Source of the DNA: Brevibacterium siliguriense
Lineage (GTDB): Bacteria; Actinomycetota; Actinomycetes; Actinomycetales; Brevibacteriaceae
Direction of reading: 5' to 3'
DNA length: 64,000 bases
NCBI RefSeq assembly: GCF_900105315.1
Contig: NZ_LT629766.1
Coordinates: 1,736,001 to 1,800,000 of the forward strand
Shown here: in pieces, positions 9,393 to 18,945 of the stretch
Layout: each line of letters starts with the position of its first letter
Numbering within the stretch: the first letter of the stretch is position 1
Made by a program: the position numbers and the translations under genes
Notes under the pieces: generated by a model
Seen by the model: only the letters and a program-made list of their open reading frames with translations
The model's database searches: none
What the model was told of the DNA's origin: nothing

Positions 9393-9431
9393 ACGAACAG
9401 TGTTCGTGTGTGACTGGGAACACGATACACT
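9393..9431. promoter_or_regulatory. Probable TetR operator and divergent promoter
   Basis: ACGAACA and TGTTCGT (9393-9407) form a perfect 7-bp inverted repeat around one G. A related half-site GAACAC at 9418-9423 makes a second, wider symmetry with GTGTTC at 9400-9405. GATACACT at 9424-9431 could be the -10 box for the TetR gene. The block lies between the divergent amidohydrolase and tetR genes, which is where a TetR regulator of this pair would bind. Confidence 0.6.
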
Positions 9432-9475
9432 GCTCGAAAGGCGGAGGGAAGAGCGAAATTGAGAGCGGGTGTTCC

Positions 9476-10105
9476 GTGAAACTGAATCAGGATCGATTGG
9501 TCGATGCTGCGCTCGCGCTTGTCGATGACGATGGCGAAGAAGCATTGTCGATGCGAACTCTGGCGGCTCGTGTCGACCGTCAGGTGTCCTCGCTGTACAA
9601 CCATGTTTCCGGTCGAGGCGAACTCATCGAATTGATGCGCGCACGGATTGTGGCCGATATCGACGTTCGAGTATTCTCTCGCCCCGAGGAGTCGCCGGAG
9701 AACGTGTCGTGGGACAGGGCACTCGAATTGTGGGCCCGATCCTATCTCAGGGCCTTTGCCGGCCACCCGAACCTCATCCGGCTGCTGGCGACGACTTCCA
9801 TTCGAGACCTCTCAACCTATGAAATGTACGACGCCGTGATCGGTGGGCTTCGCCGAGGCGGATGGCCGCAAGGCCAGACTGTGGCGGTGATGCGGTCCGT
9901 CGAAGCCTTTGTCCTCGGTTCTGCTCTGGACATCGTCGCTCCCGGCGATCTCATCACTCAGGAATCGGCCGGAGACGGATTTGCGGAGGTTCAGGGCGCG
10001 CTGGACCCGCGATTCGACGCGAACTCGTCAGCGGCGGCTTCATTCGAGTTTGGGCTGACAAGCTTGATCCAGGGTTTGAAGCACCAGCTCGAGGCCCTGT
10101 CATGA
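9476..10105 (+). CDS. TetR-family transcriptional regulator
   Basis: A 209-residue regulator. The N-terminal helix-turn-helix spans about residues 8-50, with LSMRTLAARVDRQVSSLYNHV as the recognition region; the longer ligand-binding domain is of the TetR_C type found with tetracycline-repressor-like proteins. GTG 9476 is taken as start because the domain begins two residues later. Its stop overlaps the next gene's ATG (ATGA). It sits divergent to the amidohydrolase/permease operon and probably controls it (inference). Confidence 0.85.
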   Translation: MKLNQDRLVDAALALVDDDGEEALSMRTLAARVDRQVSSLYNHVSGRGELIELMRARIVADIDVRVFSRPEESPENVSWDRALELWARSYLRAFAGHPNLIRLLATTSIRDLSTYEMYDAVIGGLRRGGWPQGQTVAVMRSVEAFVLGSALDIVAPGDLITQESAGDGFAEVQGALDPRFDANSSAAASFEFGLTSLIQGLKHQLEALS

Positions 10106-10623
10106 GTCAGTCGAAGAGGCTCAGTGGTGCGCTCAGCTCCTACTGGTATCGGGCCCGCAGTTGGAACCCCGCCCTCCCGGAGTCGATTCCTGAAGCGTGG
10201 GCCTTCGGTGCGACTACTGAACATGCGGATGAACTCCTCGCCCTCGTTCTGGATGGGACGAAGACGGGCACCGCCTCGGCGCTGTGGGACATCGAAGCCG
10301 ACGGTGAGCCCGTCCCCGAGGCGGGAGAGCTGAGCATCATCCTCGACGGCCGCAGCCGGCCGAGTGCCCTCATCGAAACCACAGCGATCGACATCGTCCC
10401 GTTCTCGGAGGTGACCGCCGATCATGCCCGTTCGGAAGGCGAAGGTGACCGAACTCTGGCTGCGTGGCGCGAGATCCATGAGCGCTTCTGGACCGAATAC
10501 GGGAGGCGAGGATTCTCGCCCCAGATGCCGGTCGTGTGCGAACGTTTCCGGCTGATCTTCGGGGCCCACGGCGAAGCACCCGAGAGTGAATCCGGCGATG
10601 ACTCACGCGGGGAGAACGCATGA
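10102..10623 (+). CDS. ASCH-domain protein
   Basis: A 173-residue protein with an ASCH domain, a fold related to PUA that binds RNA or nucleotides. Visible signatures are LVLDGTKTGTASALWD near the start and a C-terminal FSPQMPVVCERFRLIF strand. The N-terminal sequence around YWYRARSWNP and EAWAFG is typical of the YqfB-like/ASCH group. It is translationally coupled on both sides by ATGA overlaps. The exact ligand is unknown. Confidence 0.8.
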   Translation: MSQSKRLSGALSSYWYRARSWNPALPESIPEAWAFGATTEHADELLALVLDGTKTGTASALWDIEADGEPVPEAGELSIILDGRSRPSALIETTAIDIVPFSEVTADHARSEGEGDRTLAAWREIHERFWTEYGRRGFSPQMPVVCERFRLIFGAHGEAPESESGDDSRGENA

Positions 10624-11249
10624 ACGAAACCGAATACTGGGACCTCATCCATGCCGAGCGCACACGCCTGGCCGATCGGCTGACAACCCTCGAACCCGAG
10701 CAGTGGGCGCACACCACACTGTGCGCAGAATGGTCGGTCGAGCAGGTCGTCTCCCACCTGGCAGCCGCGGCCACCACCGGAAAGTGGGCCTGGATCCGCA
10801 GCATCATCCGAGCTGGATTCGACCCTGCCAAACACAACGCGCGACTGCTCGAGCGCCGCCTCGGTGCCTCACCGGGGGAGACCCTTGCGAATTTCCGCAA
10901 CGCAATCTCACTGACTATCGCTCCGACCAAGGACTTCCCGGCCTTCCTCGGTGAAGTCATCGTCCACGGTCAGGACATCGCACGACCACTGGAGCTCGAC
11001 CTGGTTCCAAGCGACGAGGCGACCGTCGAGGTGGCGCGATACTTCGCCGTCAAGGACTTCGCTGTGAACTCGAAGACCCTGGTCAAAGAGTTGAAACTCA
11101 GTGCCATCGACGCAGATTTCGAATCCGGACGCGGGCCGGAGGTGATCGGTCGAGTCCTCGACCTCGTCATGGCCATGGCAGGCCGACCGGAGGCATTGGC
11201 GGATCTGACCGGGAGCGGAGTCCCCGAGCTCCGGCGAAGGATCGGCTGA
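10620..11249 (+). CDS. Maleylpyruvate-isomerase-family, mycothiol-dependent protein
   Basis: A 209-residue DinB/MDMPI-fold protein. The N-terminal segment WAHTTLCAEWSVEQVVSHLAAA carries the conserved histidines (HL in the helix, later VHGQDIARPL) that bind a metal in this family. Actinobacterial members use mycothiol as the thiol cofactor. It ends the tetR-ASCH-MDMPI operon and its start overlaps the ASCH stop. The substrate is not evident; the neighbours give no pathway. Confidence 0.8.
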   Translation: MNETEYWDLIHAERTRLADRLTTLEPEQWAHTTLCAEWSVEQVVSHLAAAATTGKWAWIRSIIRAGFDPAKHNARLLERRLGASPGETLANFRNAISLTIAPTKDFPAFLGEVIVHGQDIARPLELDLVPSDEATVEVARYFAVKDFAVNSKTLVKELKLSAIDADFESGRGPEVIGRVLDLVMAMAGRPEALADLTGSGVPELRRRIG

Positions 11250-11323
11250 AATTTCAGCGGTCGGAGTACTGCGACGAGCGTGCCGGAACACCCCCTGATG
11301 GCGAGATGAACGTTGACGGGTGC

Positions 11324-11768
11324 TCAGCCGAGTCCGACGACTCCGACCGCGACTAGGACGAATCCGAGCAGCTGCAGCGAGGCGCGCACGACCTGGAAGA
11401 CGTCCCAGCGCCTGCGCATGGCGATGAATCCCTCGGGGGCGGCATCCTCGGTGATCCGTCCCGTTCGAGAATTGATCGGGACATTCCCGGCGATCGTCAC
11501 GACCAGAGCAACGCCGAGGCTGACAGCAGTCGAAACCAGCCACGCGTTCGGGTCGGCGATCGCGATGATGGTGGCCAGAACGGTTGCCGCTGTCATCCCG
11601 ATCGGCATCGCTCGACCGAACGTCTTCAGAAGGCCCTTCTCCATGATGAGCCGATCATTAGGCTTCAGTCGACGGATCACCGGATGGACCAGGGTGGGGC
11701 GACCCGAACTCCGCGGAATCGCCGAAGCCGGTGACAAGGACGGCGGCCAATGCGAAGACATCGATGGT
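11324..11768 (-). pseudogene. DUF1772-type (anthrone oxygenase-like) membrane protein, frameshifted
   Basis: A small four-helix membrane protein of about 148 residues once repaired. The N-terminal helix (DVFALAAVLVTGF then AEFGSP) is in one frame, while LVHPVIRRLKPNDRLIMEKG onward is in the next. Removing one base from the GGGG run at 11696-11699 joins them. A start codon is not obvious: TTG 11750 is the only canonical candidate in the N-terminal frame. The C-terminal part has the family's INSRTGRI and MRRRWDVFQ motifs. It is divergent from a MerR gene that probably regulates it. Confidence 0.6.
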
Positions 11769-11791
11769 CTCTGCTCTTGATAGGTAGTCTT

Positions 11792-11810
11792 ACTATCCAT
11801 AATAGATAGT
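11792..11810. promoter_or_regulatory. Inverted repeat between DUF1772 gene and merR
   Basis: ACTATC (11792-11797) and GATAGT (11805-11810) are perfect inverted 6-mers around a 7-base AT-rich centre, in the space between the divergent genes. MerR proteins bind palindromes in promoter spacers, so this is a candidate operator (inference). Confidence 0.45.
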
Positions 11811-11906
11811 TGAGGTATCTGTGAGGGCGGATCAAGATCAACCATGGAACTGTGCAGACAGGGCAGGGAGGAAATGACGATGCCGTAGTCGGTGGAGCAA
11901 CCGGCG

Positions 11907-12323
11907 ATGAGGATGGCGGAACTGTCCCGTCGCTCTGAGCTGAGCGTGCCGACCATCCAGTGCTACCTGCGAGAAGGCCTGCTGCGGCCGGGCCGTCGGA
12001 CGAGTGTGAATCTGGCCGTCTATGACCAGACTCATCTCGAGCGGCTGCGCCTCATCCGTGCATTGACGACTGTGGCCGGACTGCGCTTGGCGAAAGTGCG
12101 AGCCGTCGTCGACGCGATGGACAGACAGGCCTCGGAGTTTGAAGCGATGGGCGTTACCCAGGATGCGCTCATCGGCGAGGCCGACGGTGACGACGCCGCC
12201 GATGCCGGCAGTATGGAGGACCGGATCCGCGGAGTCGTGCTGCGCGGGCCCCTGCTCGAGGCACTGGTCCTGCTCGCGCAGCAGCACTTCGCGCAGGAAC
12301 TCACTCTTTCGGAAGAAGGCTGA
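11907..12323 (+). CDS. MerR-family regulator with shortened ligand domain
   Basis: A 138-residue MerR protein. Residues 1-70 are a normal winged helix (MRMAELSRRS, PTIQCYLREGLL). The last 35 residues (VVLRGPLLEALVLLAQQHF) resemble the extreme C terminus of a common actinobacterial MerR subfamily of about 220 residues. The middle effector domain of roughly 80 residues is missing, so it appears internally deleted in frame. ATG 11907 is preferred over GTG 11892 because GGAG lies nine bases upstream and the family starts there. It may be inactive, or act as a constitutive binder. Confidence 0.65.
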   Translation: MRMAELSRRSELSVPTIQCYLREGLLRPGRRTSVNLAVYDQTHLERLRLIRALTTVAGLRLAKVRAVVDAMDRQASEFEAMGVTQDALIGEADGDDAADAGSMEDRIRGVVLRGPLLEALVLLAQQHFAQELTLSEEG

Positions 12324-12390
12324 CGGGGCACAGCTCCGTCCTGGCGATCACTCGGCCTCGCTCTGCCGCCTTCTCCCGGACCAGCCGCAC

Positions 12391-12855
12391 TCACCCCTCT
12401 TCAGGCTTCGCATCGTAGGTGACCCAGTTCGTCCGTGCTGCGACCTTCTCGTAGAGCAACTGAGCCTGTTCATTGTCGGACGCCGTGATCCACCGGACCA
12501 CGGACAGGCCTTCCTCGGCTGCGATGATCTGTAATCGGGAGATGAGAGCGCGGCCCGCGCCTGATCCGCGCCCCTCCGGGTCGGTGAACAGATCATCGAG
12601 CCAGATTCCCGTCGACCCGGTCGAAGGGCGGGCGAACCGGCGGAAGTCTGCGATGGCGACGATCCGTCCGTCCACCTCGGCGACGAGGCTCTGCACCTCA
12701 TGGTCGGGATCGGTGATCCACGACCACACGCGAGAGACGACCTCCTCGGACGGCTCCAGTCGGTAGAACTCTCGGTAGGCGCGGAAGAGCTCCTTCCACC
12801 GGGCCTCGTCTGCGGGCGCGGCGGAGCGGATCGTCGGGGCCGGGAACGTCGTCAT
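12391..12855 (-). CDS. GNAT-family N-acetyltransferase
   Basis: A 154-residue single-domain GNAT. The acetyl-CoA loop is seen in FTDPEGRGSGAGRALISRL, and the late strand ends in SDNEQAQLLYEKVA. ATG 12855 has GAGAGGA six bases upstream and is preferred to the longer frame. The substrate is unknown. It is convergent with merR. Confidence 0.85.
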   Translation of the reverse strand: MTTFPAPTIRSAAPADEARWKELFRAYREFYRLEPSEEVVSRVWSWITDPDHEVQSLVAEVDGRIVAIADFRRFARPSTGSTGIWLDDLFTDPEGRGSGAGRALISRLQIIAAEEGLSVVRWITASDNEQAQLLYEKVAARTNWVTYDAKPEEG

Positions 12856-13018
12856 CGGCAGTCCTCTCAGTAGGTTCGATACACCAATGACCACACTACG
12901 TTCTCCGCGTCTGTTCGCGTACAGATGTGAGGAACCGGCTGTGGTCGCGGATGTACGAAACGTGGTGTGGCGTGCATCTTTTCTGGTGAGATGTCTCCTG
13001 CGCCCCAGAGACGGACAG
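12856..13018. other. Intergenic gap upstream of the GNAT gene
   Basis: This gap holds the promoter region of the GNAT gene and no reading frame or structure that I can support. Confidence 0.4.
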
Positions 13019-13056
13019 TCCCCGGTGCGGAAGCCTGTCGACTACCGCACCGGGGA
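13019..13056 (-). terminator. Hairpin downstream of tRNA-Leu
   Basis: TCCCCGGTGCGG (13019-13030) and CCGCACCGGGGA (13045-13056) pair perfectly over 12 bp with a 14-base loop, beginning four bases past the tRNA 3' end. No T-run follows, which is common for actinobacterial terminators. Confidence 0.6.
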
Positions 13057-13059
13057 CCG

Positions 13060-13144
<85 letters not shown>

Positions 13145-13187
13145 CGAGGCGACCGCAACAGCGGACGCGCCGCCCTCAAGATTAGCA

Positions 13188-13223
13188 GGGGCGGCCCGAG
13201 TTGTTGAAAACTCGGACCGCCCC
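13188..13223. terminator. Hairpin between peroxiredoxin gene and tRNA-Leu
   Basis: Arms 13188-13201 (GGGGCGGCCCGAGT) and 13210-13223 pair over 14 bp with one mismatch and an 8-base loop. It lies 63 bases past the peroxiredoxin stop and just upstream of tRNA-Leu, so it probably ends peroxiredoxin transcription. Confidence 0.6.
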
Positions 13224-13286
13224 GATGCTCAGGCCACTACCGCGCCGTCCGCGCTGCCTGGGCAGCGCGGCGAAGCCGCTGACGGC

Positions 13287-13760
13287 TCAGGCAGCGTCGA
13301 TGCCCAGTTCCTTGCGCACGCGGGCGACGTGCCCGGTGGCCTTGACGTTGTACTGGGCGAGTTCGACCTTGCCCTCGGCATCGACGACGACGGTCGAGCG
13401 GATGACGCCCTGGACGACCTTGCCGTAGTTCTTCTTCTCGCCGAAGGCGCCCCATTCGGTCATCATCGTCTTGTCCTCATCGGAGAGCAGGTCGAAGTTG
13501 AGACCTTCCTTCTCGATGAACTGCTTGAGCTTCTCCGGCTTGTCCGGGGAGATGCCGACGACGGCGATCCCGGCGGCCTTGAGGGCCGACAGCGAGTCGC
13601 GGAAATCGCAGGCCTCGGTCGTGCAGCCCGGGGTCATGGCGGCGGGGTAGAAGTACACGACGACCCGCTGGCCTCGGAAATCGCTGAGGCTGACGGACTT
13701 CCCGTCCTGGTTGACGAGGGTGAATTCCGGGGCGGTGTCGCCGACCGACAGACGTGACAT
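13287..13760 (-). CDS. bcp: Thioredoxin-dependent peroxiredoxin (BCP type)
   Basis: A 157-residue peroxiredoxin that reduces peroxides with thioredoxin. The peroxidatic Cys46 is in TPGCTTEAC and the resolving Cys51 follows five residues later, the alpha-helix-2 type of atypical two-Cys BCP. ATG 13760 has AGGAGG eight bases upstream; the longer frame lacks similarity. It is transcribed alone, toward tRNA-Leu. Confidence 0.93.
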   Translation of the reverse strand: MSRLSVGDTAPEFTLVNQDGKSVSLSDFRGQRVVVYFYPAAMTPGCTTEACDFRDSLSALKAAGIAVVGISPDKPEKLKQFIEKEGLNFDLLSDEDKTMMTEWGAFGEKKNYGKVVQGVIRSTVVVDAEGKVELAQYNVKATGHVARVRKELGIDAA

Positions 13761-13899
13761 GAATGCTCCTCCTGATTGGGGTGGTCTCCGTGATGGACAA
13801 CCGTTGCTGACCACCACTCTATTCCGTTGCCGAGCTCGATGCCTCGACCGATGCGCACAACCACTTCGGCCGATCCTCTCGCCGAGGCGGCCCGTCGGC

Positions 13900-15666
13900 T
13901 CAATCGACCCGCGCGATGGCCTGCCCGACCGTCACCACGTCGCCGAGGGCTGCCATCTGCCGCAGCGTCCCGTCGGCAGGCGCTTCGACCCGGGTCTCCA
14001 TCTTCATCGCCGACAGAACTGCGACTTCGTCACCGGCTGCCACCTGCGCGCCGTCATCGACGAGGTAGTCCACGAGGCTGCCCGGCACGGGTGCGGTGAC
14101 ATCCCCGGTGCTAGCCGAGGCGACTCCACTGTTTCCGGCCCCGCCGCCGTCACCGCCCGGCCCGGTGACCGGCTCGGTCTCACCGGCCGAACCGAGGGCT
14201 GCGAGCAGACCGGCGGGCAGACCGATGGTAGTGAGCTTTCCGTCGACCTCGATCGACATGCGCTGCATCTGACCGTCGGCCACCGGTGCCGGGCGCTCCT
14301 GAGTCTCGAAGCGGGGCAGCAGCTCGGCTTCGATCCACTGAGTGTGGATGCCGTCGACACCTGCGACACCGAGGCCGGTGAAGGCCTCATCACGAAGGAT
14401 CGCCAGAGAGCACGGCACCACAGTGGCCGGGCCTTCGACGTTGAGTTCCTTCGCCGCGGTCACGGTGCGGGCGATCGCCTGCCCACGGTCGGGCCCATGA
14501 ACGATGAGCTTCGCGAAGAGGGAATCGAAGGCCGGCTGCACGGTGTCACCGGCACGCACTCCGGAATCCCAGCGCACGCCGAGGCCGCCTGGCACGTCGA
14601 GAACCTCGATGCGGCCCGGAGTCGGCAGGAAGCCCCGGCCGGGATCTTCGGCGTTGATGCGCAGCTCGATGGCATGACCGACCGGTCGCGGGGTCGATTC
14701 CAGGGACAGTCCCTGGCCGAAGGCGATGCGGAACTGTTCGGCGACGAGATCGACCCCGGAGGTCACCTCAGTGACGGGATGCTCGACCTGCAGGCGGGTG
14801 TTGACTTCGAGGAACGTCATGGTTCCGTCGGCGGCGAGCAGGAATTCGACGGTGCCGGCACCGCGGTAGTCCACCTCGGCGCAGATCGCCTCTGCCGAGC
14901 GGTGCAGGTGCTCGCGCTGCGCATCCGTCAGGCCCGGGGCGGGTGCTTCCTCGATGAGCTTCTGATTGCGTCGCTGGGCGGAGCAGTCGCGGTCACCGAC
15001 GGCCACGACCCGGCCTTGACCGTCGCCGACGACCTGGACCTCGATATGGCGGGGACGCTCGAGGTACTTCTCGACGAAGCATTCGGGCCGGCCGAAGGCC
15101 TCGACGGCCTCACGAGTCGCCGACTCGAAGGCCCCGGCCACCTCGGTCAGCTCGTGGACGATCTTCATTCCGCGTCCGCCGCCGCCGTGGGCGGCCTTGA
15201 TGATGATCGGCAGCCCCGCCTCGGCGGCGAAGGACTCGACCTCGGCCGCGTTCTCCAGGGGGCGGTCGATGCCCGGTGCCAGGGGCGCGCCGACCTTCTG
15301 CGCGAGCTGGCGGGCCGTGACCTTGTCGCCGAGGGCCGTGATCGTCTCCGCTTTCGGGCCGATCCAGATGAGACCGGCGGCTTCGACAGCGGCGGCGAAG
15401 TCGGCATTCTCCGACAGGAATCCGTAGCCGGGGTGGATGGCATCGGCGCCGGCAGATTTCGCTGCGGCGAGGATCGAATCGATGTTGAGATACGTGTCGG
15501 CGGCCGAGGTTCCGGGCAGGGCGAATGATTCGTCGGCGAGCCTGGCATGCATGGCGTCGGCATCCTGATCGGCGTAGACAGCCACCGAGGTGTGCCCGTG
15601 CTGAGCGCAGGCGCGGATGATGCGGACGGCGATCTCGCCGCGATTGGCGATGAGGATTCTCGACAT
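13900..15666 (-). CDS. Biotin carboxylase with C-terminal biotin carrier domain
   Basis: A 588-residue protein. Residues 1 to about 445 are biotin carboxylase: N-terminal ILIANRGEIA, the ATP-grasp glycine loop HGGGGRGMK, and EVNTRLQVEHPVTE. The C-terminal 75 residues are a biotinyl domain with the biotin lysine at 555 in SAMKMET. A Gly-rich linker joins them. It lies three bases after the fused PxpB-PxpC gene, with no carboxyltransferase of acetyl-CoA type nearby. Similar genes occur beside 5-oxoprolinase genes in other bacteria. Because PxpB and PxpC are related to the carboxyltransferase part of urea carboxylase, this protein could supply the missing BC and BCCP parts of such an enzyme (inference). 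Confidence 0.9.
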   Translation of the reverse strand: MSRILIANRGEIAVRIIRACAQHGHTSVAVYADQDADAMHARLADESFALPGTSAADTYLNIDSILAAAKSAGADAIHPGYGFLSENADFAAAVEAAGLIWIGPKAETITALGDKVTARQLAQKVGAPLAPGIDRPLENAAEVESFAAEAGLPIIIKAAHGGGGRGMKIVHELTEVAGAFESATREAVEAFGRPECFVEKYLERPRHIEVQVVGDGQGRVVAVGDRDCSAQRRNQKLIEEAPAPGLTDAQREHLHRSAEAICAEVDYRGAGTVEFLLAADGTMTFLEVNTRLQVEHPVTEVTSGVDLVAEQFRIAFGQGLSLESTPRPVGHAIELRINAEDPGRGFLPTPGRIEVLDVPGGLGVRWDSGVRAGDTVQPAFDSLFAKLIVHGPDRGQAIARTVTAAKELNVEGPATVVPCSLAILRDEAFTGLGVAGVDGIHTQWIEAELLPRFETQERPAPVADGQMQRMSIEVDGKLTTIGLPAGLLAALGSAGETEPVTGPGGDGGGAGNSGVASASTGDVTAPVPGSLVDYLVDDGAQVAAGDEVAVLSAMKMETRVEAPADGTLRQMAALGDVVTVGQAIARVD

Positions 15667-15669
15667 TGT

Positions 15670-17349
15670 TCAGCCTTCGTTGTCGTTGGTGCGGGGCGCC
15701 TGGGCCAGGCGGGGTGCCTCGGCCGGGTGGGCCGTCGTCGGTTGCGCAGAGGTGGTGAAGCGCAGCTTCACGCCCGGAGGCAGCTGCGCGGCGAGGTCGA
15801 GATCATCGACGCTGGCGATGATCGGGTAGCCGCCGGTGAGCGGATGGTCGGGGCCGAAGAGCACCGGCTGACCGTTCGGCGGAACCTGCAGGGCACCGGT
15901 GACCGCGCCTTCGCTGGGCAGCTCCCCGGTCCGGGCACGTTCGAGCGGAACCTCACCGGACAGGCGCAGGCCGACCCTGTCCGATTCGTGGGTGACCGTC
16001 CACTCCTGTGACAGCAGGGTGTCGATGCCGGCTTCGGTGAACCAGTCCTCGCGTGGTCCCAGGGTCACCGTGAGCGTCACCGTCTCACCCGCCTGCGGAA
16101 GGACCCTCGGCCCCGTGGGAGTGGGATCGACGAGGTGGGTCGCCGTCCGCGGATCGTGCACACTGACCGTGGTGCCCTTAACGACAGCGGCCGGACCGAG
16201 CCCGGCCAGGGTGTCGGCGGAGCTGCTGTCCAGGGCCGTTTCGACGTCGATGCCACCACGGATTGCCACGTAGCGGCGGACTCCGCGCTGTGAGGTTCCG
16301 AGGTCGATTTCGTCCCCGTCGGACAGGGCAAAGGCCTCGCCGAGGCGGGGCGTGAGAACCGTGCCATCGGCAGCGGTCACGGTGATCGTTCCCGTGGCAC
16401 CGGTGACGGCGGCGACGCCGTCACCTGCCGAGCGCAGGAGGACTCCACCGCCGAAGCTCTCCAGCCCGGCAGCGGACTCGGCATTGCCGACGAGACGGTT
16501 TGCAGCGATCAACGCGGTGCGGTCGGCGGCGCCGGCGGCAGAGACGCCCATCGAGGCGAAACCGGGCCGACCGAGATCTTGGACTAGCAGCTGCAGCCCG
16601 GGACGCAGCACCTCGAGGGAATGGGAGGCTGCTGCGTCCGCAGCGCTCAGGGAACCGGATGCATCAGACGAATCCGGCCCCGCGCTGGAGCCCGCAAGGT
16701 CCACGATCTCCCGCTCCGCCTCGGTGAACTTCACGATCGTGCCGGGTACGAACAGGGCCGGGGGCTGTCGGTCGAGATCCCACAGCTGCGCATCGGTGCG
16801 TCCGATGAGCTGCCAGCCGCCGGGGGAGGAGCGCGGGTAGACGCCGGTGAACTCACCGGCCAGCGCCACCGAGCCCACGGGCACGCGTGTGCGCGGGGAG
16901 GAGCGACGGGGAACGGCGAAGAGTTCGTCATCACCGGCAAGGTACCCGAAGCCGGGAGCGAACCCGGCGAACGCGACCTGCCAGGTCGCGGCCTGGTGGC
17001 GGTTGACCACCTCGGCGGGGGAGACGGAGAGGAGGTCGGCCACCTCGGCAAGGTCGTCGCCGTCGTAGCGGACATCGATCGTGACCTCCCGAGCCGTATC
17101 CGAAACCGACTCGGTGTGCCCGAGCCCGCGGACCGCCTCGGCGAGGACCCCGGCGCTCGTGCGTGCGGGATCGAAGCTGATGAGCACCGTGCGGGCGGCC
17201 GGGATGAGCTCGGTGACGCCGAGCAGATCAGCGGCTTCGAGGCTGTGGTGCAGGGCCATCGTCGCGGTGAGGTTGCCGCATTCGACGAGGAGGTGGCGCT
17301 TGGAGGCGGTGTGGAAGGTCAGGGAGTCGGCCTGCGGTGTCGAGGTCAT
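15670..17349 (-). CDS. pxpBC: Fused 5-oxoprolinase subunits B and C (KipI-KipA)
   Basis: A 559-residue fusion. Residues 1 to about 210 are the KipI/PxpB (AHS1) domain, with [10 protein letters not shown] and [11 protein letters not shown]. After a Ser/Ala-rich linker, residues from about 240 to the end are the KipA/PxpC (AHS2) domain, with [14 protein letters not shown] near its start and [12 protein letters not shown] near its end. In Bacillus these are separate proteins that, with PxpA, open 5-oxoproline to glutamate using ATP. The start ATG 17349 overlaps the DUF1445 stop as ATGA. Domain order and completeness look normal. Confidence 0.9.
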   Translation of the reverse strand: MTSTPQADSLTFHTASKRHLLVECGNLTATMALHHSLEAADLLGVTELIPAARTVLISFDPARTSAGVLAEAVRGLGHTESVSDTAREVTIDVRYDGDDLAEVADLLSVSPAEVVNRHQAATWQVAFAGFAPGFGYLAGDDELFAVPRRSSPRTRVPVGSVALAGEFTGVYPRSSPGGWQLIGRTDAQLWDLDRQPPALFVPGTIVKFTEAEREIVDLAGSSAGPDSSDASGSLSAADAAASHSLEVLRPGLQLLVQDLGRPGFASMGVSAAGAADRTALIAANRLVGNAESAAGLESFGGGVLLRSAGDGVAAVTGATGTITVTAADGTVLTPRLGEAFALSDGDEIDLGTSQRGVRRYVAIRGGIDVETALDSSSADTLAGLGPAAVVKGTTVSVHDPRTATHLVDPTPTGPRVLPQAGETVTLTVTLGPREDWFTEAGIDTLLSQEWTVTHESDRVGLRLSGEVPLERARTGELPSEGAVTGALQVPPNGQPVLFGPDHPLTGGYPIIASVDDLDLAAQLPPGVKLRFTTSAQPTTAHPAEAPRLAQAPRTNDNEG

Positions 17350-18161
17350 TGGCGGTAGCTGTCTTCCGGTTCGTCGGTGATGAACATCTTCCCGGGTGAG
17401 TGCGTGATCGCGAAGGGAATCCCCGAAGCTTGGATGGCTGCCTGTGGGGTGACTCCGCACGCCCAGAACACGGGAATGTCGCCGTCTTCGATGACCGGGG
17501 CGTCACCGAAGTCAGGGGTGGAGAGGTCGTCGATGCCGATCTGGGAGGGTTCGCCGATGTGGATCGGGGCCCCGTGGACGGCGGGGAAGCGATCGGTGAT
17601 GCGCACCGCCTCGGCGACCTGGGCGGCCGGAATCGAACGCATGGACACGACCATGTCCCCACTGATCCGACCGGCTGGACGGCAAGCCGTCGACGTGCGG
17701 TACATCGGCACGTTGCGACCGGCTGCCTGGTGGCGGATCGGGATGCCCGCCTCGGTCAGTCCGTTCTCGAAGGTGAAAGAGCAGCCGATGAGGAAGGACA
17801 CGAGATCCGGGTGAGCCTCCCACGCCGCGGTGGCATCGGTGACCTCGTCGGCCAGGGCGCCGTTCTCCCAGATCCGGTAGCCGGGGATGTCGGTGCGGAT
17901 ATCGCTGCCCGGCGCCAGCGCGGAGGCCAGCTGTCCGGGTTCGAGGACGTCGACGACCGGGCACGGCTTCGGGTTGCGCTGAGTGAACAGGAGGACGTCG
18001 AAGGCCCAGTCTGCTGGCACGGAGATGAGGTTCGCCTGGACGAGACCGGGAGCCATCCCCGAGGTGGGTCCGTCGAATCCTGCCCGGATGCGTGCGCGCG
18101 CTTCCGCACCCGCAGCCCGCATCGTGGCCATGGCAGCGGTGCTGGGGGTGGCAGCGCTCAT
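17346..18161 (-). CDS. DUF1445 (YcsI-like) putative hydro-lyase
   Basis: A 271-residue DUF1445 protein. Typical segments are [11 protein letters not shown] near residue 40, [10 protein letters not shown], and the C-terminal FWACGVTPQ and [13 protein letters not shown] related domain occurs in a mammalian D-glutamate cyclase that interconverts D-glutamate and 5-oxo-D-proline, which fits this operon. Bacterial function is otherwise unproven. Both ends are coupled to neighbours by ATGA overlaps. Confidence 0.85.
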   Translation of the reverse strand: MSAATPSTAAMATMRAAGAEARARIRAGFDGPTSGMAPGLVQANLISVPADWAFDVLLFTQRNPKPCPVVDVLEPGQLASALAPGSDIRTDIPGYRIWENGALADEVTDATAAWEAHPDLVSFLIGCSFTFENGLTEAGIPIRHQAAGRNVPMYRTSTACRPAGRISGDMVVSMRSIPAAQVAEAVRITDRFPAVHGAPIHIGEPSQIGIDDLSTPDFGDAPVIEDGDIPVFWACGVTPQAAIQASGIPFAITHSPGKMFITDEPEDSYRQ

Positions 18162-18943
18162 CGTTCGGCTCCGGCGAAGGCGGCGATCGTGACGCCTTCG
18201 GATTCGAGGAGGTCACGGGCCGCCCGGGCCATGTCGATGGATCCCTGGCTGTCGCCGTGGAAGCAGATGGACTGCGCGTCGACGTCGACGAGGCTGCCGT
18301 CGACGGCTTCGACCTGCCCGGTCCGGACGAGGCGCAGGACGCGGGCGGCCACGGCTTCGGGGTCGTGGAGGACCGCGTTCGGCTCCGACCGGGAGACCAG
18401 GGAGCCGTCTGGGTTGTAGGACCGATCGGCGAAGGCCTCGGCGGCGACGGTCAGTCCGGCTTCTGCGGCGACGCGGTTGGCTACGCTGCCGGCGAGTCCG
18501 AGGAAGACAAGAGAGTCGTCTATGGCCTTGACTGCGTCGACGACGACCTTCGCCTGCGACTCATCGTGGACGATCGCGTTGTAGAGACCGCCGTGGGGTT
18601 TGACGTAGGCGACGGATCCGCCGATGGCCGTGGTCAGGCCGATGAGCGCACCGATCTGGTATTCGACCTGGGCCTGCAAGGTGGCGGCGGGCACGTCGAG
18701 GGCGCGACGGCCGAAGCCCTCGTAGTCGTCGTATCCGGGGTGTGCTCCGATGACGACGCCGCCCTGCGTAGCGGCGTCGACGGTGGTGCGGATGCCCTCG
18801 GGATTGCCGGCGTGGAATCCGCAGGAGACGTTGGCGCTGGTGACGAGGCCGAGCATGGCCGCATCGTCGCTGACGATGCGGTCGGGCACGTTCTCCCCGA
18901 GGTCAGAGTTGAGGTCGATTCTCAGTTCGCTGTTGACAGACAA
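18158..18943 (-). CDS. pxpA: 5-oxoprolinase subunit A (LamB/YcsF family)
   Basis: A 261-residue LamB/YcsF protein, the catalytic TIM-barrel-like subunit of prokaryotic 5-oxoprolinase. It begins with the family signature IDLNSDLGE (Asp10) and has CGFHAGNP (His44), GAHPGYDD (His68) and [13 protein letters not shown] 18943 is preferred because GGAGG sits six bases upstream. A GTG at 18949 overlapping the previous stop is possible, but there the ribosome site would abut the codon. The gene ends in an ATGA overlap with DUF1445. Confidence 0.88.
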   Translation of the reverse strand: MSVNSELRIDLNSDLGENVPDRIVSDDAAMLGLVTSANVSCGFHAGNPEGIRTTVDAATQGGVVIGAHPGYDDYEGFGRRALDVPAATLQAQVEYQIGALIGLTTAIGGSVAYVKPHGGLYNAIVHDESQAKVVVDAVKAIDDSLVFLGLAGSVANRVAAEAGLTVAAEAFADRSYNPDGSLVSRSEPNAVLHDPEAVAARVLRLVRTGQVEAVDGSLVDVDAQSICFHGDSQGSIDMARAARDLLESEGVTIAAFAGAER

Positions 18944-18945
18944 TG

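Noticed and set aside
13711..15528. A 605-codon open frame opposite the biotin carboxylase gene.
   Set aside because: Shadow of the reverse-strand gene, which has full motif support.
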